Program-made: the position numbers and the translations under genes
Shown here: positions 16,041 through 25,535 of the stretch, piece after piece
Layout: every line of letters begins with the position of its first letter
How positions within the stretch are numbered: the first letter of the stretch is position 1
Notes under the pieces: model-generated
What the model saw: the letters and a program-made list of their open reading frames with translations, nothing else
What the model was told of the DNA's origin: nothing
Database searches by the model: none
NCBI RefSeq assembly: GCF_000165465.1
Contig: NC_017455.1
Location: forward strand, 1,302,001 to 1,366,000
Source: Halanaerobium praevalens DSM 2228
GTDB lineage: Bacteria; Bacillota; Halanaerobiia; Halanaerobiales; Halanaerobiaceae
Length of the DNA: 64,000 nt
Direction: 5' to 3'

Positions 16041-17057
16041 ATGTACTTAGATTTTTTGATTTCTCTAATTATTTTTACAATTATTTATTTTATCCTACTT
16101 TATTCAACCAGATTTATTTTAAAAGATTTAAGTGAAAGAAGATATAAACAGATTCGTGAAAATCTCAAAATACCTCTATTACTTTTGATGCTCAATTCTG
16201 CTCTTTTAATCCCTTTTTATTATTTAGAACAGACTAATCATCTCTTAAATATTTTAAATCATTTTTTGAGGATTAGCCTTATTTTTCTGAGCAGCTGGTT
16301 TATTATTCGCTTAATGCATTTAATCAGGCTTTATCTTGATGATACTCACAGAATAGATGCTAGTAATAATTTAAAGGCTCGCAAAATTCATACTCAATAT
16401 AGAATTTTAGAAAGAGTATTTAAAGTTTTAATTATTTTTATTGCAATTGCAGCTGCTTTAATGACTTTTGATTCAATCAAAAAAATTGGAATCAGTCTTT
16501 TTGCTTCAGCTGGAGTAGCAAGTATTATAATTGGTTTTTCAGCTCAAAAAATTATTGCTTCTATAATTGCGGGTATTCAATTAGCTATTGCCCAACCAAT
16601 TAGAGTTCAAGATGTTGTAATTGTAAATGGTGAATGGGGCTGGATTGAAGAGATAAATTTAACTTATGTAGTTGTTAAAGTCTGGGATCGCAGAAGATTA
16701 GTAGTACCTACTACTTATTTTATTGATAATATCTTTCAAAATTGGACCAGAAAATCGTCTTTTATTTTAGGAACAGTTTTTTTATATACTGATTATACAA
16801 TCTCTGTAGATGCAATTAGAGAGGAATTAGATCACTTACTGTCTGAAAATACTCTGTGGGATGGTAAAGTTAAAGTTGTACAGGTTACAGATGCTAGTCC
16901 CAAAACAATGGAACTCAGAATTTTAGTTAGTGCAGAAGATTCACCAACTGCTTGGGAATTAAGAGTGTATTTGCGTGAAAAATTAATTAAATTTATTCAA
17001 AAAAATTATCCAGAAAGTTTACCCAAAACTAGAATTGAATTCCCAGAAAATCAATAA
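16041..17057 (+). CDS. MscS-family mechanosensitive channel
   Basis: A 338-residue membrane protein with hydrophobic segments at about 3-25, 45-62, 78-98, 132-148 and 153-182. The last is the pore helix (LFASAGVASIIIGFSAQKII), rich in small residues. A beta domain follows (QPIRVQDVVIVNGEWGWIEE ... RLVVPTTYFIDN), then a cytosolic alpha/beta C-terminus. These are the hallmarks of the MscS family, which releases solutes on hypo-osmotic shock, useful in a halophile. Two extra N-terminal helices make it longer than E. coli MscS (286). The ribosome-binding site (GTGAGG) is weak. The gene converges on recQ. Confidence 0.9.
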   Translation: MYLDFLISLIIFTIIYFILLYSTRFILKDLSERRYKQIRENLKIPLLLLMLNSALLIPFYYLEQTNHLLNILNHFLRISLIFLSSWFIIRLMHLIRLYLDDTHRIDASNNLKARKIHTQYRILERVFKVLIIFIAIAAALMTFDSIKKIGISLFASAGVASIIIGFSAQKIIASIIAGIQLAIAQPIRVQDVVIVNGEWGWIEEINLTYVVVKVWDRRRLVVPTTYFIDNIFQNWTRKSSFILGTVFLYTDYTISVDAIREELDHLLSENTLWDGKVKVVQVTDASPKTMELRILVSAEDSPTAWELRVYLREKLIKFIQKNYPESLPKTRIEFPENQ

Positions 17058-17076
17058 ATATTTAGAATACATAATA

Positions 17077-17121
17077 AGCACCTTAGTAGATGATTTCAAC
17101 TATCTAATAAGGTGCTAATAG
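17077..17121. terminator. Shared bidirectional terminator between mscS-like and recQ genes
   Basis: AGCACCTTA (17077-17085) pairs with TAAGGTGCT (17108-17116) across a 22-base loop between two convergent genes. The T runs are modest on both strands. Confidence 0.6.
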
Positions 17122-17126
17122 TTATT

Positions 17127-18899
17127 TTAAAGCTTATTTTCTTTTATTATTTTATCCAAAAAATCTTGGCCATAACGATCAAATTTCACTTCTCCTACCC
17201 CACTAACTGTTAACATTTCAGTTTTGGTTTGAGGTGAAATTCTACACATATCTTTTAGAGTACTATCGTGAAAAATAATATAAGGTGGTACTTCTTCTTT
17301 TTGAGCAATTTTTTGGCGTAAATCTTTTAGGACTAAAAAGAGTTCACTATCTTCACTTACTTTTTCTTGACCTTTTTCTATTCTTTTTGCAACTTTAAGT
17401 TCACCATTTAAAATTTTATATGATTTTTTATTTAATTTTAAGAGAGGATATTTAGCCCCTGATTGACTAAGATAGTTATCTGCAATTAATAAGTTAATTA
17501 AATTTTTAATTTCTTTAATTGTATAATCAGGCATAATATTATAAGTTGAGAGTGAATCAAAATTTGATTCTAAAATTTTTTGACTTTTTGAGCCAGCAAG
17601 TACTTTTGCTGTAACGGTAATTCCCCATCTTTGTTCTAATCTATATACACAAGATAATATTTTTTGAGCTTCGACTGTAATATCAGCTAAATCCCGCTGA
17701 TCATTACAATTAGTACAATTATCACAGCTTTTTTTAGCTTGATTGTCACCAAAATAATTTAGAATATATGAGCGTAAACATTGACTTGTATGACAATAAT
17801 CTACCATCTGCTGTAATTTATTTAAATGTTCTTCTTTTCTTTTGGCTGTTGATGCTACCTGTTCAATTAGAAATTTTTGAATATGTTTATCTCCAGGTGA
17901 ATAAAGTAAAACACAATCAGCTGGCTCACCATCTCTACCAGCACGTCCAGCTTCTTGGTAATATGATTCCATATTTTTAGGCATATTATAGTGAATAACA
18001 AAGCGAACGTTTGATTTATCAATTCCCATTCCAAAAGCATTTGTAGCAACTACAAGTTTAATTTTATCATAGATAAAATCTTCTTGAGCCAAAGTCCTCT
18101 CCTCTTCACTTAGACCAGCGTGATATGGAGCAATTTGATAATCTAAATTAGCAAGTAATTTATAAATTCTATTTACTTCTTTTCTAGTGGCTGCATAAAT
18201 TATACCAGATTCTTTAGAATTAACTTCTAAATAGTCTTTTAAAAATTGATCTTTATCTACTGCCTTTTTCAGTTTAAAGCTTAAATTAGATCTATCAAAA
18301 CCAGTGGCATAAATATTAGGTGAATCCATTTTAAGTTGTTGACTAATATCATTTTTAACGGCTGGAGTAGCAGTTGCTGTAAAAGCAGTTAAAATCGGTC
18401 GAGGATTTAATTGTTCTACAACCTGAGAAATATTTAAATAACTAGGTCTAAAATCATGGCCCCACTGAGAAACACAGTGAGCTTCATCGACAGCAATCAT
18501 TGCTATTTTAAGCTTTTTTAGGAATTTAATAAATCTAAAAGAATTTAATCTTTCTGGAGCTATATAAAGTAACTTATATTGTCCTGAAGCTGCTTTTTTT
18601 AATCTTTTTTGTAATTCTTTTTCTCTAATTGAACTATTAATATAAGTTGCTTTAATCCCCATTTCTTTTAAGGCATCTACTTGATCTTTCATTAAAGAAA
18701 TTAAAGGTGAAATAACTATTGTTAGGCCTGAAAATACAAGGGATGGTAATTGATAACAGAGAGATTTACCAGAACCAGTTGGCATAACTACAGTTGTATC
18801 TTTTTGATTTAAAATACTTTCTATAACTTCTTTTTGACCTTTTCTAAAAGAACTAAATCCATAATATTTTTCTAAAAGGTGATTAATCTTTGAGCACAT
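17127..18899 (-). CDS. recQ: ATP-dependent DNA helicase RecQ
   Basis: A 590-residue superfamily 2 helicase. Walker A is MPTGSGKSLCYQLP (about 39-52), and the DEAH box (VDEAHCVSQWGHDFRP) is near 137. A TATATPAV motif, the second RecA domain with GMGIDKSNVRFVIHYNMP, and the arginine finger region QEAGRAGRDG follow. The RQC zinc site is CLRSYILNYFGD...CDNCTNC, and an HRDC domain (about 510-590) ends the protein. Domain content and length equal Bacillus-type RecQ. It unwinds 3'-tailed DNA in recombinational repair. AAAGGA precedes the ATG. It stands alone between terminators. Confidence 0.96.
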   Translation of the reverse strand: MCSKINHLLEKYYGFSSFRKGQKEVIESILNQKDTTVVMPTGSGKSLCYQLPSLVFSGLTIVISPLISLMKDQVDALKEMGIKATYINSSIREKELQKRLKKAASGQYKLLYIAPERLNSFRFIKFLKKLKIAMIAVDEAHCVSQWGHDFRPSYLNISQVVEQLNPRPILTAFTATATPAVKNDISQQLKMDSPNIYATGFDRSNLSFKLKKAVDKDQFLKDYLEVNSKESGIIYAATRKEVNRIYKLLANLDYQIAPYHAGLSEEERTLAQEDFIYDKIKLVVATNAFGMGIDKSNVRFVIHYNMPKNMESYYQEAGRAGRDGEPADCVLLYSPGDKHIQKFLIEQVASTAKRKEEHLNKLQQMVDYCHTSQCLRSYILNYFGDNQAKKSCDNCTNCNDQRDLADITVEAQKILSCVYRLEQRWGITVTAKVLAGSKSQKILESNFDSLSTYNIMPDYTIKEIKNLINLLIADNYLSQSGAKYPLLKLNKKSYKILNGELKVAKRIEKGQEKVSEDSELFLVLKDLRQKIAQKEEVPPYIIFHDSTLKDMCRISPQTKTEMLTVSGVGEVKFDRYGQDFLDKIIKENKL

Positions 18900-18988
18900 A
18901 AAAAATCCTTTCTCTTTTTGTTACTTTATTTTGTTTAATCAATTTGAAATCAAATAATATTTTAAATTATTATAACATATTTTTTTAG

Positions 18989-19030
18989 ATAAAAACAGCT
19001 AAACCCAGCTATAAAAATAACTGGGCTTAA
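18989..19030 (-). terminator. Terminator of the pflB-pflA operon
   Basis: Minus-strand AAGCCCAG pairs with CTGGGTTT across a 15-base loop. A further TTTTTA tract follows after AGCTG. Confidence 0.65.
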
Positions 19031-19046
19031 CTTCTTAATCTATTTT

Positions 19047-19775
19047 TCAAGCAATTTTAATCCTATAATTTTCAAAGAGAGCATTTAATTTTGCCATTTT
19101 TTTTGGAGAAGGTGGTTTAACTGCTGCTAACTTATATTCTAAACCTAGCTTTTCCCATTTGTGTTTTCCTAATTCATGGTAAGGCAGCAGCTCAACTTTT
19201 TCTAAATATTTTTTTTGACTCAAAAATTTAGCTAATTTCTTTATTTCTGCTATTTGATCTGTAATTTGAGGTACTATTACCTGTCTTACCCAATAAGGTT
19301 TTTTAGCCTTTTCTAAAAGCTCAATAACTGCTAATGTTTTTTGGTTACTAACTCCAGTTAATTCTTGATGGATAGAGTTATTAAAACTTTTAATATCGAT
19401 TAAAACTAAATCTAAATAGGCTAAAAACTTTTTGAATTGCTCAATTTCTACAAAACCTGAAGTATCAAGAGCAGTATGAAGATTTTCAGCTTTTGCTTTT
19501 TTGAGTAAGTCTAGAGTAAATTCAGGTTGCATAGTTGGCTCTCCACCTGAAATTGTTAGTCCTCCGCCAGCACCTTCTAAATATGGTTTTATTTTAATTA
19601 TTTTTTTAATTAAAGTTGAAGTTGAAACTTTTGTACCTGCTTTTAATTTCCAAGTGTCAGGATTATGACAATATTGACATCGCAGTGGACAACCTTGGGT
19701 AAAAACTACAAAACGAATTCCTGGGCCATCAACTGTCCCTAAACTCTCTAATGAATGAATATAACCTTCAGTCAT
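19047..19775 (-). CDS. pflA: Pyruvate formate-lyase activating enzyme (radical SAM)
   Basis: A roughly 242-residue radical SAM enzyme that abstracts hydrogen from the active glycine of PflB. The CPLRCQYCHNPDTW motif (about residue 30) supplies the CxxxCxxC cluster cysteines, preceded by the family signature LGTVDGPGIRFVVFTQG. A GGGLTISGGEP segment binds SAM. Two ATG codons are adjacent. I prefer the second (19773-19775), because AGGAGG is then 5 bases upstream and not 2. It follows pflB by 17 bases in one operon, under the ZTP riboswitch. A terminator closes the unit. Confidence 0.95.
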   Translation of the reverse strand: MTEGYIHSLESLGTVDGPGIRFVVFTQGCPLRCQYCHNPDTWKLKAGTKVSTSTLIKKIIKIKPYLEGAGGGLTISGGEPTMQPEFTLDLLKKAKAENLHTALDTSGFVEIEQFKKFLAYLDLVLIDIKSFNNSIHQELTGVSNQKTLAVIELLEKAKKPYWVRQVIVPQITDQIAEIKKLAKFLSQKKYLEKVELLPYHELGKHKWEKLGLEYKLAAVKPPSPKKMAKLNALFENYRIKIA

Positions 19776-19792
19776 CATGGCCTCCTTTTTTA

Positions 19793-22021
19793 TTAGATCC
19801 CCTCATGGAAAGTCCGAGCAATAACTTCTTGCTGTTGTTCAGCAGTTAGTTTAATAAAGTTAACTGCATAACCAGATACTCTAATAGTTAATTGGGGATA
19901 TTCTTCTGGATGCTCAACTGCAGCAAGTAGAGTTTCTCTTTTTAAAACATTAACATTTAAATGATGTGCACCTTGTTTAAAATAGCCATCTAAAATTGAA
20001 CTGAGATTATGCTGCTGGGCAGTTTCTGTTTTACCAAGGGCCTCAGGCACTATAGAAAAGGTATTAGAAATTCCATCTTGACAATATTGATAAGGAATTT
20101 TAGCAACTGAATTTAAAGAAGCTAAAGCTCCAGAATTATCACGTCCATGCATTGGATTAGCGCCTGGTGCAAAAGCTTCTCCCTTAGCTCTACCATCAGG
20201 TGTGGCCCCAGTTTTTTTACCATAAACTACATTTGAAGTAATTGTTAAAACAGAAAGTGAATGAATAGCATCCCGATAAAGTTGATGCTGTTTTAATTTA
20301 TTAATAAACAGTTTAACTACTTTAACTGCTAATTGATCAACTCGATCATCATCATTACCATATTTGGGAAAATCACCTTTAATTTCAAAATCAACAATTA
20401 ATCCCTCTTGGTTTCTAATGGCTTTAACTTCTGCATATTTAATTGCACTTAAAGAGTCAGCAATAATAGATAATCCTGCTACTCCAAAGCCCATTATTCG
20501 ACTCACATGTGTATCATGAAGAGCCATCTGTACTGCTTCATAAGCATATTTATCATGCATATAATGAATGATATTTAAGGCATCTACATACTTTTTACTT
20601 AACCAATCAAGAAAGCGATCAAAATTTTCCAGTACCTCATCATATTCTAAGATATCTTTTTGATATGATTTAAACTCAGGTCCAACTTGCTCGCCACTGA
20701 TTTCATCTTTACCACCATTTAGAGAATAAAGTAAAGTCTTAGGTAAATTACATCTAGCTCCAAAATATTGAATATCTTTACCTGGAGTCATTGCTGATAC
20801 ACAACAGGCAATACCATAATCATCAGAGAAGTTTAGGCGCATTAAATCGTCATTTTCATACTGGAGAGAACTTGTATCTTTAGAAACTTGACTGCAATAA
20901 TTTTTAAAAGCTTCAGGTAATTTTTCTGACCATAAAATAGTTGAATTGGGTTCTGGAGCTGGCCCTAAATTATAAAGTGTATTTAAAATTCTATAACTAG
21001 TTTTGCTAACCAAAGGCCTGGTATCTATTCCAATTCCACCTAAAACAATTGTAACCCAGAGTGGATCTCCACTAAAAAGTTCATTATAGGAAGGAGTTCT
21101 TAGCTGTCTAGCTAATCTTAATTTAATTACAAAATCATCAATTATTTCTTGAGCTTCTTTTTCAGTTAAAATTCCAGCTTCAATATCTTTTTCAAAATAA
21201 ATATCAAAGAATTCTGCTATACGCCCAAATGACATTGCTGCTCCATTGTTTTCTTGAATAGCAGCTAAATAACCAAGATAAGTCCATTGAACGGCTTCTT
21301 GAGCATTTTTAGCTGGTTTTGAAAGGTCAAAACCATAACTTTTACCCAATTGCTTTAATTTTTTAAGTGCTTTTAGCTGTTCACTTACTTCTTCTCTTAA
21401 GCGAATTGTTTTTTCAGTCATTGGACTTTTTAAATTAGCTTTATCTTCTTTTTTAGCTTCAATTAATTTATCTACTCCATAAAGAGCTATTCGTCTATAA
21501 TCACCAATAATTCTACCTCGACCATAAGCATCTGGTAAACCACTGATAACTCCCGAACGTCTAATAGCTCTAATTTCTGGTGTATAAGCATCATAAACTC
21601 CATCATTATGAGTTTTTCTATATTTAGTAAATATCTCATCAATTTCAGGATCAACTTTTTGGCCATAAGCTGCAGCTGCCTGCCGAGCCATTCTAATCCC
21701 ACCATAAGTATTTAAAGTTCTTTTTAAAGGTTGATCAGTTTGCAGCCCTACAATTATTTCTTTTTCTTGGTCCAAATAACCAGGATCATAAGCATTAATA
21801 TCTGCTACTGTTTTAGTATCAATTGCTAAAACTCCATTATTTTCTCTTTCTGCCTTTAACAACTCAGAACTTTGCTGCCAAAGTTCTCTAGTCCTTTTAG
21901 TAGCTTTTTTGAGAAAATCAGCTCCACCTGTATAAGGACTATAATTTTCTTGAACAAAATTTCTAACATCAATTTCTTCTTGCCATCTCTTACCCTTAAA
22001 ATTAGATCTAGTGAAATTCAT
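19793..22021 (-). CDS. pflB: Formate acetyltransferase (pyruvate formate-lyase)
   Basis: A 742-residue glycyl-radical enzyme that splits pyruvate with CoA into acetyl-CoA and formate. The adjacent catalytic cysteines are Cys406-Cys407 in [11 protein letters not shown]. The radical glycine is Gly717 in RVSGYAVNF, in the usual place near the C-terminus. Length and motifs match PflB and not the diol dehydratase branch. GGAGG precedes the ATG. The gene sits about 240 bases downstream of a ZTP riboswitch and its terminator, and pflA follows it. Formate from this reaction feeds one-carbon folate metabolism, which explains ZTP sensing. Confidence 0.97.
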   Translation of the reverse strand: MNFTRSNFKGKRWQEEIDVRNFVQENYSPYTGGADFLKKATKRTRELWQQSSELLKAERENNGVLAIDTKTVADINAYDPGYLDQEKEIIVGLQTDQPLKRTLNTYGGIRMARQAAAAYGQKVDPEIDEIFTKYRKTHNDGVYDAYTPEIRAIRRSGVISGLPDAYGRGRIIGDYRRIALYGVDKLIEAKKEDKANLKSPMTEKTIRLREEVSEQLKALKKLKQLGKSYGFDLSKPAKNAQEAVQWTYLGYLAAIQENNGAAMSFGRIAEFFDIYFEKDIEAGILTEKEAQEIIDDFVIKLRLARQLRTPSYNELFSGDPLWVTIVLGGIGIDTRPLVSKTSYRILNTLYNLGPAPEPNSTILWSEKLPEAFKNYCSQVSKDTSSLQYENDDLMRLNFSDDYGIACCVSAMTPGKDIQYFGARCNLPKTLLYSLNGGKDEISGEQVGPEFKSYQKDILEYDEVLENFDRFLDWLSKKYVDALNIIHYMHDKYAYEAVQMALHDTHVSRIMGFGVAGLSIIADSLSAIKYAEVKAIRNQEGLIVDFEIKGDFPKYGNDDDRVDQLAVKVVKLFINKLKQHQLYRDAIHSLSVLTITSNVVYGKKTGATPDGRAKGEAFAPGANPMHGRDNSGALASLNSVAKIPYQYCQDGISNTFSIVPEALGKTETAQQHNLSSILDGYFKQGAHHLNVNVLKRETLLAAVEHPEEYPQLTIRVSGYAVNFIKLTAEQQQEVIARTFHEGI

Positions 22022-22142
22022 TAAAATTCCTCCTTTTAGTCTTATAAGCTTATAGGCTGTTCAAAAAGATTATGAAATATAATAATTATTAAATAAAGAT
22101 TATTTAATTTATTTTAAATCTTTTTAATTTAAATCCAAGCTA

Positions 22143-22171
22143 ATCTTAGCAAAATGACAGCCAATCGTCAA
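22143..22171 (-). promoter_or_regulatory. Possible second pflB promoter downstream of the riboswitch
   Basis: Minus-strand TTGACG (22166-22171) and TAAGAT (22143-22148) are 17 bases apart, 120 bases before pflB. If active it would give transcripts that bypass the riboswitch. Confidence 0.4.
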
Positions 22172-22261
22172 ATCTTGAGTTCTTTACTATGCTTAATTTA
22201 AGCTCTTAATTGCATATTAAATAATATTTACTAACTTTAAGTCTAAATTTTAGTAGAAAAC

Positions 22262-22373
22262 AAAAAAATCGCCCCCTGAATAAAATAAAGTTCTAATATC
22301 CAGGCGGGCGATTAATTAAAGATTATATTCCCCTATGGTTAAATCCATATTTATCCGCCAGTCATATAATCTA
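22262..22373 (-). promoter_or_regulatory. ZTP (pfl-motif) riboswitch with terminator
   Basis: On the minus strand the aptamer starts with GATTATATGACTGGCGG and continues ATGGATTTAACCATAGGGGA, closing P1 with ATATAATC. The conserved CGCCCGCCTGG half follows. These are the core elements of the ZTP/ZMP-sensing pfl motif. The same CGCCC strand can pair with GGGGGCGAT at 22268-22276, followed by seven T, to form a terminator. Ligand binding should therefore prevent termination. ZTP/ZMP accumulates when 10-formyl-tetrahydrofolate is short, and pyruvate formate-lyase supplies formate. Confidence 0.92.
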
Positions 22374-22400
22374 TTTATTTAAGTTTTAAATTACATCTAT

Positions 22401-22429
22401 AGTCTAGCAGATAATAATTTGCTTGTCAA
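22401..22429 (-). promoter_or_regulatory. Promoter of the riboswitch-controlled pfl transcript
   Basis: Minus-strand TTGACA (22424-22429) and TAGACT (22401-22406) are spaced by 17 bases, about 28 bases before the aptamer. Confidence 0.7.
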
Positions 22430-22458
22430 ATAGTTAATCTAAAATCTAATTAATAAAT

Positions 22459-23076
22459 TTAAATTTCAGCTGCTACTCGGCAGAGTGCTGCCTCTGCTTT
22501 TATTTTGAGTGGAAAAATTAAAATTCTAAAAGAATCATAGTCAGCTAATTGGTCTAAATTACAGAGGTTTTCTAAAATGAAAATATCACTTTTGAATAAT
22601 TTTTTGTGAATTTTAAAAGGGCTATAATCAGGTGAGGGTATGTCAAATCCTAAAATTTTAATTTCTTTGGCAATTAATAAATCTGCCAATTCTTCACTAA
22701 TTACCGGATAATTTTTATAATAATTTTCTTTATTATAGTTTTGAGCAAAACCTGTATTAAAAATTACTATATCATCTTTTTCAATTTGGCTTTTATATCT
22801 TTCTTTGAGGCTAATTATGTTCTCTGCTTCTGTTTTAAATATTTTTGCTTTACCACTTAATAAAGAAAGATCAATATCAGCTATCTCTTTTTGATCTGCA
22901 ACCATATGAGCTGGTAAATCAAGATGAGTTCCTGTATGCATACTGATTTTTAAACTATGACTGCAATAACCATCTTTAGTCAAGTTTTTAGTCTCTTTAA
23001 GTTCTACTTCTAAATCACCAGGATAAACAGGCATTGAATTAGTTATAGTTTGGCTTAAATCAATTAATTTTTTCAT
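22459..23076 (-). CDS. Cyclase-family metal-dependent hydrolase (kynurenine formamidase-like)
   Basis: A 205-residue protein of the cyclase/KynB superfamily. It begins LIDLSQTITNSMPVYPGD and has the metal-binding motif SMHTGTHLDLPAHMV (about 47-61), in which the His/Asp residues bind Zn or Mn. Family members hydrolyse N-formylkynurenine, isatin and other amides, and the substrate here is unknown. I start at ATG 23074-23076 because GAGGTGG lies just upstream. The longer frame from a TTG at 23088 would include that ribosome-binding site. It is the last gene of the minus-strand run following the corrinoid transporter genes, 48 bases after the HAD gene. Confidence 0.85.
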   Translation of the reverse strand: MKKLIDLSQTITNSMPVYPGDLEVELKETKNLTKDGYCSHSLKISMHTGTHLDLPAHMVADQKEIADIDLSLLSGKAKIFKTEAENIISLKERYKSQIEKDDIVIFNTGFAQNYNKENYYKNYPVISEELADLLIAKEIKILGFDIPSPDYSPFKIHKKLFKSDIFILENLCNLDQLADYDSFRILIFPLKIKAEAALCRVAAEI

Positions 23077-23124
23077 CTGCCACCTCAATTCTTATTTTTA
23101 AAAAAAATGCCTCTAAAAAAATAA

Positions 23125-23595
23125 CTATTTACGCAGAGTTGCCTTTAAGCGTCTAGGATGAGCAAGTATTTCAAAAACATCATTAATCTTATGACAGAGC
23201 ATTGCTGCACCTAAAAATGCTTCTCTAGCTGCACCTTCTGGACCTAAAACTGCTATTCCGAGTTCTGCATTTTTAAGCATCTGAGCATCATTATTCCCAT
23301 TACCAACTGCGATAACTGATTTTCTACCTAGATTTTCAACAAAATCTGCTTTAAATCTACTCCCATTATCAGTATCAATAATAACTAATTCTGCCTTTAA
23401 ATCTTTTAATAATTCTGCTGCTGTGCCAAAAGTATCAGCCGTTAAAATATAAATCTCAAAATTTTTAGCTAAATCATTAATCCCCTTTTTTACTCCTTTA
23501 ATTAGACTCCCATCACAAGCCAGAGTCCCATTTAAGTCAAAAACAATTTTATTTACTCTTAAATTTTTACAACCTGGTATTTTTAAGCTTAGCAT
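23125..23595 (-). CDS. Small HAD-superfamily hydrolase (soluble P-type ATPase-like)
   Basis: A 156-residue protein with the HAD catalytic motifs in P-type ATPase style: nucleophile Asp20 in VFDLNGTLACDG, Thr in YILTADTFG (about 73), and VAVGNGNNDAQML (about 116-127), the acidic motif. This matches COG4087, soluble proteins resembling the P-domain of ion-pumping ATPases, but without membrane helices. The reaction is unknown, with phosphatase activity likely. GAAAGGAG precedes the ATG. It lies 78 bases after the ABC ATPase and may share its transcript, which would place it with metal or corrinoid uptake. Confidence 0.8.
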   Translation of the reverse strand: MLSLKIPGCKNLRVNKIVFDLNGTLACDGSLIKGVKKGINDLAKNFEIYILTADTFGTAAELLKDLKAELVIIDTDNGSRFKADFVENLGRKSVIAVGNGNNDAQMLKNAELGIAVLGPEGAAREAFLGAAMLCHKINDVFEILAHPRRLKATLRK

Positions 23596-23673
23596 ATTTA
23601 CTCCTTTCTTAATTACTTTGTTATTTATATATTTGCAGAAGTATTTAATTTCTCCTTCTTAAAAATTAATTTT

Positions 23674-24432
23674 TTAAATAGTTAAAAGATATTTTTTTTT
23701 ATTTTTTTTAATTATCTCACTTTCAACTTGATATACCTCTTTAATATTTTTAGATGTCAAAACTTCTTCTGCTTTTCCATAAGCATACACTTTTTTTTGG
23801 TTTAATAAAAGACATTTATCAGTATAATTTAAAGCTAAATTTAAATCATGGAGCACCATAATTACAGTTAAATCTTTTTTATTGGCTAAGCTATTTAAAA
23901 TTTTAATTAACTCTAACTGATGGTTAAGATCTAAGTTAGATGTTGGCTCATCCAAAATAATAAGTTCTGGTTTTTGAGCAAGAGCTCTGGCCAGCGAAAC
24001 CTTTTGCTTTTCACCACCACTCAAATTTTGCAAATTTCTTTTACTTAAATTTTCAATACTTAATTTTGCCATAATTTCAGCTGCAATTTGATTGTCTTTT
24101 TGACTAATATTCCACTTAATATATGGTTTTCTTCCTAAAAGCACAAATTCTTTAACTGTTAAAGGAAAATTAATCTCTAAATTTTGAGGTACATAAGCAA
24201 TTTCTTGGGCTAATAATTTAGGTTTATATTCTAAGAGAGATTTTTGCTTATAAAAAACATTAGCCTGCTGCTCTTTATAAATTTGAGCTAAACACTTAAC
24301 TAAAGTTGATTTCCCCACTCCATTTGGACCTAAAACACTAATTATCTCTCCTTTTTTAACAGCAAAACTAATATTTTCTAATATTTTTTGATTACTATAA
24401 CTAAAGTTTAAATCTTTAACCTGAAGTATCAT
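23674..24432 (-). CDS. ABC transporter ATP-binding protein, iron-siderophore/cobalamin type (FecE/BtuD)
   Basis: A 252-residue ATPase. Walker A is LGPNGVGKSTLVK (about 33-45), the Q loop is YVPQNLE, the signature is NLSGGEKQKVSLARAL (about 137-152), Walker B is LIILDEPTSNLD, and the switch His is in VLHDLN. The spacing and the short length are those of the FecE/BtuD family. The ATG overlaps the end of the permease gene by 4 bases, so the two are translationally coupled. Together with the FecB/BtuF protein, TonB receptor and permease upstream, it energises uptake of a corrinoid or ferric chelate. The cobalamin riboswitch ahead of the cluster favours corrinoid. Confidence 0.92.
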   Translation of the reverse strand: MILQVKDLNFSYSNQKILENISFAVKKGEIISVLGPNGVGKSTLVKCLAQIYKEQQANVFYKQKSLLEYKPKLLAQEIAYVPQNLEINFPLTVKEFVLLGRKPYIKWNISQKDNQIAAEIMAKLSIENLSKRNLQNLSGGEKQKVSLARALAQKPELIILDEPTSNLDLNHQLELIKILNSLANKKDLTVIMVLHDLNLALNYTDKCLLLNQKKVYAYGKAEEVLTSKNIKEVYQVESEIIKKNKKKYLLTI

Positions 24433-25451
24433 AAACTATAACCTCTCTTTTTTAACAGCATATATAGAAAAAATGGAGCTCCTAAAAGTGAAGTAATAAT
24501 CCCCACAGGTATTTCAGCTGGACTAATTATTGTTCGGGCTAAGGTATCAGCTGTAAGTAAAATAATAGCACCTAATAAAGCAGAAGCAAAAATCAAATAA
24601 CGATTATCACTCCCAAAAATCATTCTGGATAGATGAGGAGCTATTAGCCCAATAAAAGCTATAATTCCTGTAAAAGAAACAACAATACTTGTTAATAAAG
24701 TAGCAATAATAGTTCCCTGACGCCGCAATTTTTTTACATTAACCCCCAAATTAAGAGCAATTTCTGCACCAGCATTTAAAGTATTAATATCCCAAGCTAA
24801 AAGAGCTAATAGATAGATTCCAATTAAAGCAGTAGGAGTTAAGACTAAAATATCAAGCCATTCTGCTCTAAATAAACCGCCAAGCAGCCAAATAGTTAAA
24901 GTACTTAATTCATCTTGGTCTGCAATATATTTAAAAAAAGATAAACCAGCAGAAAAAAGGTAACTTAAAGCTACTCCAGCTAAAATTATTGTTGTATTAT
25001 TACTTTTTTCAGCTTTAGCAATCTGATTGATAATCAAAATAGTTATTAAAGCTATACTAAAAGATCCTAAAATCGTTAAAACAGAAAAATAATTATTAAC
25101 TAAAACTGGATTTAAAAAACTTCTACCTAAAACAATTATTAAACCAGCTCCAAAGGCTGAACTAGCAGATATCCCTAAAGTATATGGACTTGCTAAAGGG
25201 TTTCTTAAAATTGACTGCATCACTGCTCCAGTAGCTCCCAAAATTAAACCTGCTAAAACTGCTAATAAAACTCGGGGTAATCTTATTTTTAAAATTATAT
25301 TATCTAAATAAAGATCACTGCCAAAATTTTTAAAGTTAACTTTAGCTATTCCAGTATTTAAACTAAAAACAATTATCAGAAACAAAATTATAACTAATGC
25401 GCACAATAAACAATTTTTCTTAGTCAAAATATTTTCTTTAAATATTTTCAT
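24429..25451 (-). CDS. FecCD/BtuC-type ABC transporter permease
   Basis: A 340-residue inner-membrane permease with about ten hydrophobic segments. Conserved FecCD features are RLPRVLLAVLAGLILGATGAV (about 68), QSILRNPLASPYTLGIS, IGLIAPHLSRM and a C-terminal EIPVGIITSLLGAPFF. I set the start at ATG 25449-25451, preceded by AGGGA. A longer frame from TTG 25481 lacks a ribosome-binding site and enters the upstream terminator. It overlaps the ATPase gene by 4 bases. It forms the channel of the BtuCD-like importer. Confidence 0.92.
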   Translation of the reverse strand: MKIFKENILTKKNCLLCALVIILFLIIVFSLNTGIAKVNFKNFGSDLYLDNIILKIRLPRVLLAVLAGLILGATGAVMQSILRNPLASPYTLGISASSAFGAGLIIVLGRSFLNPVLVNNYFSVLTILGSFSIALITILIINQIAKAEKSNNTTIILAGVALSYLFSAGLSFFKYIADQDELSTLTIWLLGGLFRAEWLDILVLTPTALIGIYLLALLAWDINTLNAGAEIALNLGVNVKKLRRQGTIIATLLTSIVVSFTGIIAFIGLIAPHLSRMIFGSDNRYLIFASALLGAIILLTADTLARTIISPAEIPVGIITSLLGAPFFLYMLLKKRGYSL

Positions 25452-25482
25452 TGATTTCCCTACCCTATTAAAAATTATCAAG

Positions 25483-25518
25483 CAAAAACAGCTAAACTTT
25501 GATTAATTTAGCTGCTTT
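25483..25518 (-). terminator. Intra-operon terminator between TonB receptor and permease
   Basis: Minus-strand CAGCTAAA pairs with TTTAGCTG across a 10-base loop and is followed by TTTTTGC. It may lower expression of the permease and ATPase relative to the receptor. Confidence 0.7.
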
Positions 25519-25535
25519 TAACTTTAAATTAGATT

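Noticed and set aside
22030-22060. Rex-type operator before pflB
   Set aside because: TATAAGCTTATA at 22044-22055 is palindromic but does not fit the TTGT...ACAA pattern of Rex sites.
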